In this document: positions 6,318 to 10,997 of the stretch, piece after piece | How positions within the stretch are numbered: position 1 is the first letter of the stretch | Layout of the letters: each line of letters starts with the position of its first letter | Origin: Flavobacteriaceae bacterium | Lineage (GTDB): Bacteria; Bacteroidota; Bacteroidia; Flavobacteriales; Flavobacteriaceae | Length of the DNA: 10,997 bases | Direction of reading: 5' to 3' | Assembly (NCBI GenBank): GCA_020347545.1 | Contig: CP070731.1 | Coordinates: 1,958,928 to 1,969,924 of the forward strand | The notes under the pieces: model-generated | What the model was told of the DNA's origin: nothing | The model's input: the letters and a program-made list of their open reading frames with translations, nothing else | Databases searched by the model: none | Position numbers and translations under genes: made by a program

Positions 6318-7436
6318 ATGAATTTAAAAATTGCAGTTTTAGCCGGAGATGGAATAGGCCCCGAAGTTTGTGAACAAGGTGTAAAGGTTCTAAAGGCCAT
6401 TGAAAAAAAATTCAAACACAATTTCACATTTACAAACGGCCTGGTGGGAGGTAGTGCTTTGACTGCAAAAGGTGTTCCCCTGCCTGATGAAACGCTGGAA
6501 CTTTGCCTGAATTCAGATGCCATCCTGTTCGGAGCAATTGGAGATCCGAAATTTGAGAATTCTCCGGATGCAAAAGTAAGACCCGAAGAGGGGCTTCTGA
6601 AGTTAAGAAAAGAACTTGGCTTATATGCCAATATCAGACCTCTGAAGGTTTATGAACCTCTAATTCACAAGTCTCCGATCAAAGAAAAAGTAATCAAAAA
6701 CACCGATTTCATAATTTTCAGGGAATTGACAGGAGGAATCTATTACGGAGAAAAAAGTACCTCAGCCGATGGACAGTCAGCTTCAGATACCTGCAACTAT
6801 TCTGTTGAAGAAATCGATCGTCTGGCCCACATGGCCTTCAAATCTGCCCGAAGCAGAAGAAAAAAATTAACCCTTATCGATAAAGCCAATGTACTTGAAA
6901 CCTCCAGGCTTTGGAGAAAAAGGGTAAAAGAGCTTGCGTTGGAATATCCTGATGTTACCGTAGACTACTTGTATGTTGACAATGCAGCGATGAAAATCAT
7001 TATCAACCCAAGACAATTTGACGTTATTTTAACCGAAAACATGTTCGGGGATATTATTTCTGATGAAGCAAGTGTGATTTCGGGCTCTATTGGTTTGCTG
7101 GCCTCTACCTCTATCGGCGAAAACTCAGTGTTGTTTGAACCTATACACGGATCCTTCCCTGATATGAAAGGAAAAAATAAAGCTAATCCTCTTGCCACAA
7201 TCCTTTCTGCGGCGTTGTTATTGGAGCATTTCAAATTACACGAAGAGGCCGATGCGATCAAAAGTGCTGTTGAAAAATCAATCGAGCATCAAATTACAAC
7301 ACCTGATATCAATTCTACCAAGAAGTTTGCACATACTTCCACTGTTGGAGAATTTATTGCTGAATACATCAATGACAAGAAAAACATTCTATACCACATG
7401 GAGAATATTTCATTGGGTCAGTCTACGATCATTTAG
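6318..7436 (+). CDS. leuB: 3-isopropylmalate dehydrogenase
   Basis: NAD-dependent oxidation and decarboxylation of 3-isopropylmalate to 2-oxoisocaproate, the third step of leucine synthesis. The 372-residue chain shows LAGDGIGPEV (8-17), substrate-binding arginines R97, R107 and R135 (in LRKELGLYANIRP and FRELTGG), K189 in DKANVLE, D221 in YVDNAAM, and the metal-binding aspartates D245 and D249 in NMFGDIISDEAS. The NAD-binding loop reads EPIHGSFPDMKGKNKANP (274-291), somewhat different from the usual HGSAPDIAGK form. The family normally ends near EFIAEYI (345-351); here about 20 extra residues follow (NDKKN to STII). The start lies 13 bases after leuA and has a GAGGA at 6306-6310, a plausible ribosome-binding site, so the two are one operon. 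No leuC or leuD is present in the window. Confidence 0.96.
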   Translation: MNLKIAVLAGDGIGPEVCEQGVKVLKAIEKKFKHNFTFTNGLVGGSALTAKGVPLPDETLELCLNSDAILFGAIGDPKFENSPDAKVRPEEGLLKLRKELGLYANIRPLKVYEPLIHKSPIKEKVIKNTDFIIFRELTGGIYYGEKSTSADGQSASDTCNYSVEEIDRLAHMAFKSARSRRKKLTLIDKANVLETSRLWRKRVKELALEYPDVTVDYLYVDNAAMKIIINPRQFDVILTENMFGDIISDEASVISGSIGLLASTSIGENSVLFEPIHGSFPDMKGKNKANPLATILSAALLLEHFKLHEEADAIKSAVEKSIEHQITTPDINSTKKFAHTSTVGEFIAEYINDKKNILYHMENISLGQSTII

Positions 7437-7495
7437 CTATCTTTAAGCCGCAGTCTAAACTGCATCCTCCAAATTTAAAATGAGACTCTGTTAAT

Positions 7496-8218
7496 ATGGA
7501 ATTTAAGGAAGCGGTCAATCGAAGAAGATCGGTTAGAAAGTATGATCCGGACAAAGCACTTGACTCGGAAAAAGTGAAAGAATGTCTTGAATTAGCCGTT
7601 CTGGCGCCAAACAGCAGCAATATGCAGCTCTGGGAATTTTATCATATAACTTCAAAGGAAATTTTGACAAAAATGTCCCCATTTTGTTTTAATCAGAACG
7701 CGGCCAAAACCGCTCAGCAAATGGTGGTTATCGTAGTTAGAAAAGACCTATGGAAAAAAAGAGTAAAAACCCATGTTTCCTATCTTAAAAATGTCTTTGG
7801 CAACATTCCGAAAGAACAGCAAAGCAAAAGGGCAAAATTTGCCTTCACCTATTATACGAAAATCATTCCCCTCGCCTATGCAGATTTTTTAGGGATTTTG
7901 GGTTATATTAAATACGGATTTTATTGGATGATTGGTTTGTTCAGACCCATTTACAGGCAAGCAAGAAAAAGTGATATGAGAATTGTTGCGCACAAAAGTG
8001 CAGGCCTTGCAGCCCAGACCTTTATGCTGGCCATGGCCGACATCAATTACGACACTTGCCCCATGGAAGGAACGGATACATTGAGAATCAAGAAGTTGCT
8101 AAACATCCCTTCTTCAGCGGAAATTAATATGGTGATCAGTTGCGGAATTAGAGTACCCGAAGGGGTTTATGGTGAACGTTTCAGAATTCCTTTTGAACAG
8201 GTTTACAAAGAGGTTTGA
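7496..8218 (+). CDS. Nitroreductase-family FMN oxidoreductase
   Basis: FMN-dependent NAD(P)H oxidoreductase of the nitroreductase fold; the physiological substrate cannot be told from sequence. The 240-residue protein begins with the family's FMN-phosphate motif RRRSVRKYDPDKALD (9-23), then LAPNSSNMQLWEF (37-48), strand VVIVV (77-81), the helix AHKSAGLAAQTFMLAMAD (165-182), CPMEGTD (188-194), and a C-terminal GIRVPEGVYGERFRIP (217-232) that supplies flavin-binding contacts. Between about 88 and 160 is an extended segment containing a hydrophobic, aromatic stretch (IIPLAYADFLGILGYIKYGF, 123-142). This could cap the active site or touch the membrane, and it makes the protein longer than many family members. 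It lies 59 bases after leuB with no clear terminator between, so it may be co-transcribed with leuAB. No link to leucine synthesis is known to me. Confidence 0.88.
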   Translation: MEFKEAVNRRRSVRKYDPDKALDSEKVKECLELAVLAPNSSNMQLWEFYHITSKEILTKMSPFCFNQNAAKTAQQMVVIVVRKDLWKKRVKTHVSYLKNVFGNIPKEQQSKRAKFAFTYYTKIIPLAYADFLGILGYIKYGFYWMIGLFRPIYRQARKSDMRIVAHKSAGLAAQTFMLAMADINYDTCPMEGTDTLRIKKLLNIPSSAEINMVISCGIRVPEGVYGERFRIPFEQVYKEV

Positions 8219-8310
8219 TTCTTTACCAGAGAAAATGAAATGAACACAGGATGTAATATTTTAAATTTTCTTACGACTTTTGAATTATAAAAACAGAAGA
8301 ATATCCACTG

Positions 8311-9111
8311 ATGTCAATAGATAAAATAATACAAAGTATCAGAAACAATAAGCAAAACCATTTGGTCGATTTTAGGGTCAAATCAAAAACCGAAGCGTTT
8401 ACGGAAAGCTTGTTCAAAATTTTATTTGACTCCAAAATTTCAGTTTCTGACAATATGGAGCAACTGGCAAAATCTTTTAAGCATATTGCCTATGTGATTG
8501 ACGAGGATGGGGCCGGCAGATTTGAACTGGTCTGGAAGAAATTCTTGGTGAATTTACCCGATCTTTTAAAACAACTGAACCAGGACGCTAAATGCATTTA
8601 TTTACACGATCCTGCGGCTCAGAGTATAGAGGAAGTCATTCTTGCCTATCCAGGATTTTACGCTATTGCCGTTTACAGGTTGAGCCATGAGCTTCATTTG
8701 CAGGATATGCCCTTGATTCCAAGAATCATGAGCGAGTATGCGCATCGATTAACAGGAATCGATATTCATCCGGGAGCATCGATTGGTTCGCCCTTTTTTA
8801 TAGATCACGGTACCGGAGTAGTCATTGGAGAAAGCACCATTATTAAGAACAAAGTTAAAGTTTATCAGGGAGTTACTCTGGGCGCCTTACAGGTTTCAAA
8901 GGACATGAAGAATATCAAAAGACATCCTACCGTTGAGGATAATGTGACCATCTATGCCGGAGCTACCATTTTAGGGGGAGAAACGATTATTGGGAAAAAC
9001 AGCACCATTGGTGGAAATGTCTGGCTGACTCAATCAGTTCCGGAAAACTCCATTGTTTACCAACGTACGGACACAAAACTTAAAACAAAAAACAATCATG
9101 CTGAATCATAG
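8311..9111 (+). CDS. cysE: Serine O-acetyltransferase
   Basis: Transfers acetyl from acetyl-CoA to L-serine, giving O-acetylserine, the first step of cysteine synthesis; cytoplasmic. The 266-residue protein has an alpha-helical N-terminal region (1-140) with HDPAAQSIEEVILAYPGFYAI (99-119) and a C-terminal left-handed beta-helix built of hexapeptide repeats (about 150-250). By comparison with E. coli CysE, D100 matches D92, D151 (in DIHPGA) matches catalytic D143, D165 and H166 (in IDHGTG) match D157 and H158, and H205 (in KRHP) matches H193. The C-terminus ends ...NNHAES and lacks both the usual AAGVPAK-type closing coil and the terminal isoleucine used to dock into CysK. The ATG at 8311 follows an 92-base gap after the nitroreductase with no clear promoter. 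The last 14 bases overlap cysM, indicating translational coupling. Confidence 0.93.
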   Translation: MSIDKIIQSIRNNKQNHLVDFRVKSKTEAFTESLFKILFDSKISVSDNMEQLAKSFKHIAYVIDEDGAGRFELVWKKFLVNLPDLLKQLNQDAKCIYLHDPAAQSIEEVILAYPGFYAIAVYRLSHELHLQDMPLIPRIMSEYAHRLTGIDIHPGASIGSPFFIDHGTGVVIGESTIIKNKVKVYQGVTLGALQVSKDMKNIKRHPTVEDNVTIYAGATILGGETIIGKNSTIGGNVWLTQSVPENSIVYQRTDTKLKTKNNHAES

Positions 9112-9994
9112 CATACTTGACCTTATTGGAAATACCCCTCTTGTTGAATCAAGAACACTTGTTTCGAACAAGAATGTTAAATTGTTGTTCAAACTGGAAG
9201 GAAATAATCCGGGAGGAAGTGTAAAAGACCGGCCTGCATACAATATGATCAGATCGGCCCTGGAGCGCAAGGAAATTGACCACAACACGAAACTTATTGA
9301 AGCTACAAGCGGAAACACAGGTATTGCCCTTGCCATGATCGCCGGTATTTACAAACTGAATATTGAATTGGTAATGCCGGAAAATTCAACAAAGGAAAGG
9401 GTCCAGACGATGCGAGCCTATGGAGCAAAGGTGACACTTACAGATGCCTCTGAAGGAATAGAAGGATCACGAGATTACGCTGACCTGAAGGTTCAAAATG
9501 AAGGTTTTGTCATGTTAAACCAATTTGCCAACAATGACAACTGGAGGGCTCATTACAAAACAACCGGACCTGAAATTTGGAAGGATACAGCGTATAAAGT
9601 GACACATTTCGTTTCAGCTATGGGAACCACTGGCACCATAATGGGTGTTTCCAGCTTTCTTAAAGAAATGAATCCTTCCATTCAAATAATTGGCGCCCAG
9701 CCTACCGATAATTCAAAAATACCCGGTATCAGGAAATGGCCTGAAGCTTACCTTCCCAAGATCTTTGACAGATCCAAGGTAGATCGGATTATTGAAGTCA
9801 GTGAAAAAGAGGCTCGTGAAATGAGTTTGCGACTTGCCAAGGATGAAGGAGTTTTTGCCGGCATGAGTAGCGGTGGTTCTGTGGCTACAGCCTTGAAAAT
9901 TGCGGAAGAAATTGAAAGCGGTATCATCGTGAGCATCATTTGCGATCGAGGAGATCGTTATCTCTCTTCAGACTTGTTCGAATCTGCTACCTAA
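9098..9994 (+). CDS. cysM: Cysteine synthase B (O-acetylserine sulfhydrylase)
   Basis: PLP enzyme that makes cysteine from the O-acetylserine supplied by CysE, using sulfide; CysM-type enzymes can also accept thiosulfate. The 298-residue protein has IGNTPLVE (10-17), the PLP lysine K43 in GGSVKDRPA, the asparagine loop EATSGNTGIALAM (68-80), the phosphate-binding GTTGT (176-180), SIPGIR-like KIPGIRKWPEAYLP (207-220), SSGGS (257-261) and the CysM-typical ending CDRGDRYLSSDLF (282-294). These favour CysM over CysK. The frame is open further up to an ATG at 9053, but starting there would add 15 residues not seen in the family and a 59-base overlap. The ATG at 9098 puts the mature start (MLNHSILDLIGNTP) where the family begins and overlaps cysE by 14 bases. 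No clear terminator follows before the convergent gene 49 bases on. Confidence 0.95.
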   Translation: MLNHSILDLIGNTPLVESRTLVSNKNVKLLFKLEGNNPGGSVKDRPAYNMIRSALERKEIDHNTKLIEATSGNTGIALAMIAGIYKLNIELVMPENSTKERVQTMRAYGAKVTLTDASEGIEGSRDYADLKVQNEGFVMLNQFANNDNWRAHYKTTGPEIWKDTAYKVTHFVSAMGTTGTIMGVSSFLKEMNPSIQIIGAQPTDNSKIPGIRKWPEAYLPKIFDRSKVDRIIEVSEKEAREMSLRLAKDEGVFAGMSSGGSVATALKIAEEIESGIIVSIICDRGDRYLSSDLFESAT

Positions 9995-10043
9995 GGATAT
10001 TAAAAATTTAAATATGCTTCATTTAGGTAGTTATGACCGGAGA

Positions 10044-10997
10044 TCAATCCTGTTGAAGACTGTCTCTTTTTGGCATGAAAACCAACACGTCCTGCGTGGC
10101 CCTGATCTCTTCCTTATTTAATATCATTTTGATAAACTCTCCATTTAAATACTTCTCGGCCTGATCGCTATAATGTTTGCTGAATACATTGCCTGACTGG
10201 CCTGTGGGTAAAATTGATTTTGCATTTTCAACATCGCTAAAGTCAATTATTCGCCTCGTTGAAGGACCGGCATGAACTTGATAAACCCCCTCAGCATTAA
10301 GCTTAAACAATTGGTTGTTAATTACTTCCAATCCTCCATTGGTCTTAAAAGGCCCTACGTTAAAATAGCTTCTTAAGGTTGCACTTTTATCAAAAGCATG
10401 TTTATGTTCTACGGACAAGGCTTTGGACCAATTCCAATCGGAGGTATCGTCTCCAAATTGGTCTTCAAGCGATTCAATGGCCTGATGAAAGGATTTGGTA
10501 ATAATCTCATCTTTAAGCTCCTTAACTTCTTTTGTACTAATGTCATCCCACCATACGGATTTATTTAGCCTAAGTTGCCGAGCTAATTGTCTTTTGTACA
10601 AATGAGTCTGTAAAAATAATTTGAACCTTTCCTCACCCATTTCATCTTCAAAAGTGTTCTTTAAAAACAAGTAAATAAATTTAAAATAGATGGTAGGAGC
10701 CACTTCATTCATCTCATAGGAACCATCCCATGCCTTTAAAATTGATATGGCTTCTTTTTCCGTATCATTCAGGTTGACTTTAGAAATATTTTCGATGATG
10801 ATTTGAACTAAAGCTGGTGAAACAGCAGACTTGTTATCAACGATCATTTTTTCAACCTCCGGCATTGAAAAGGAATCTTTTTCTTTGAGTAAGGTGACAA
10901 TCCTTTTGGCCCTGTCTTCAGGAAGGTAATATCCCGGATAAAGTTTTTCATTTACTTCTTCAGGCTGATTATTGGCAGAATAAACATAGTGCCAGGA
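10044..10997 (-). CDS. Penicillin acylase family protein (peptidase S45), C-terminal part
   Basis: C-terminal 317 residues of an N-terminal-nucleophile hydrolase of the penicillin/cephalosporin/acyl-homoserine-lactone acylase type. The frame is open from the right edge (SWHYVYSANNQPEEV...) with no stop. The ATG at 10865 is therefore internal and not the start. Recognisable are the beta-subunit segment YPGYYLPEDRAKRI, a helical middle part, and near the C-terminus GPSTRRIIDFSD followed by LPTGQSGNVFSKHYSDQAEKYLNGEF, typical of the family's last conserved block. The catalytic serine at the beta-subunit N-terminus and the signal peptide would lie off the window, so activity and export cannot be judged. 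The substrate is unknown; many Bacteroidota members have not been characterised. It converges on cysM and seems unrelated to the amino acid genes. Confidence 0.88.
   Translation of the reverse strand, partial: SWHYVYSANNQPEEVNEKLYPGYYLPEDRAKRIVTLLKEKDSFSMPEVEKMIVDNKSAVSPALVQIIIENISKVNLNDTEKEAISILKAWDGSYEMNEVAPTIYFKFIYLFLKNTFEDEMGEERFKLFLQTHLYKRQLARQLRLNKSVWWDDISTKEVKELKDEIITKSFHQAIESLEDQFGDDTSDWNWSKALSVEHKHAFDKSATLRSYFNVGPFKTNGGLEVINNQLFKLNAEGVYQVHAGPSTRRIIDFSDVENAKSILPTGQSGNVFSKHYSDQAEKYLNGEFIKMILNKEEIRATQDVLVFMPKRDSLQQD

Noticed and set aside
6209..6631. Minus-strand ORF of 140 codons across the leuA-leuB junction.
   Set aside because: Antisense to two well-supported genes, with no recognisable domain or promoter.
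7450..7463. Small hairpin GCAGT-CTAA-ACTGC between leuB and the nitroreductase gene, considered as a terminator.
   Set aside because: The stem is only 5 bp and no T-run follows, so it is not a convincing terminator.
9053..9097. Upstream in-frame ATG that would lengthen CysM by 15 residues.
   Set aside because: The added residues are not part of the family and would overlap cysE by 59 bases; the ATG at 9098 matches the usual CysM N-terminus.
9995..10043. AT-rich partial inverted repeat between cysM and the convergent acylase gene, considered as a bidirectional terminator.
   Set aside because: Only about five A-T pairs can form and no G-C stem is present.
10863..10865. ATG at 10865 as the start of the penicillin acylase gene.
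   Set aside because: The same frame stays open to the window edge and encodes a family-like segment (YPGYYLPEDRAKRI), so this ATG is internal to a gene that extends past the window.

Overview
This window looks like a chromosomal stretch from a Bacteroidota bacterium, most likely a member of the Flavobacteriaceae. The grounds are the AT-rich coding style, the near absence of Shine-Dalgarno sequences, promoter boxes of the Bacteroidota type (TTG, then about 20 bases, then TANNTTTG), a short 391-residue 2-isopropylmalate synthase, and the gene neighbourhood. No mobile element, CRISPR array, tRNA or rRNA is visible.

Layout. Positions 1-3062 (minus strand) hold the start of a branched-chain amino acid operon: ilvD (dihydroxy-acid dehydratase), then ilvB (acetolactate synthase large subunit), which runs off the left edge. 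Positions 3063-3434 are non-coding in a conventional annotation, but they carry the most interesting element: a promoter, a 19-residue leader peptide with the run Val-Ala-Val-Ile-Ile-Ile, and a Rho-independent terminator with a TTCG loop. A competing six-base pairing lies between them. Together these form a classical ribosome-mediated attenuator for isoleucine/valine in front of ilvD. About 200 bases of further leader, with a possible 24-codon ORF, separate the terminator from ilvD. Positions 3435-4979 (minus) encode a 514-residue all-helical, TPR-like protein of unknown function.

From 4980 to 5128 a divergent intergenic region contains short inverted repeats and a TANNTTTG box pointing to leuA. 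Positions 5129-9994 (plus) hold five collinear genes: leuA and leuB (13-base gap), a nitroreductase-family flavoprotein, cysE (serine acetyltransferase) and cysM (cysteine synthase B; overlaps cysE by 14 bases). Positions 10044-10997 (minus) are the C-terminal 317 residues of a penicillin acylase family (S45) enzyme that continues past the right edge and converges on cysM.

How the genes work together. IlvB and IlvD make the 2-oxo acid precursors of valine, isoleucine and leucine. LeuA and LeuB catalyse the first and third steps of the leucine branch; leuC and leuD are not in the window. CysE and CysM convert serine to cysteine via O-acetylserine. The attenuator would switch the ilv operon according to charged tRNA-Ile and tRNA-Val. 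The LeuA here lacks the C-terminal leucine-sensing domain, so control of this branch is likely to rest on expression or on another enzyme. The nitroreductase and the TPR-like protein have no role that the sequence alone establishes.
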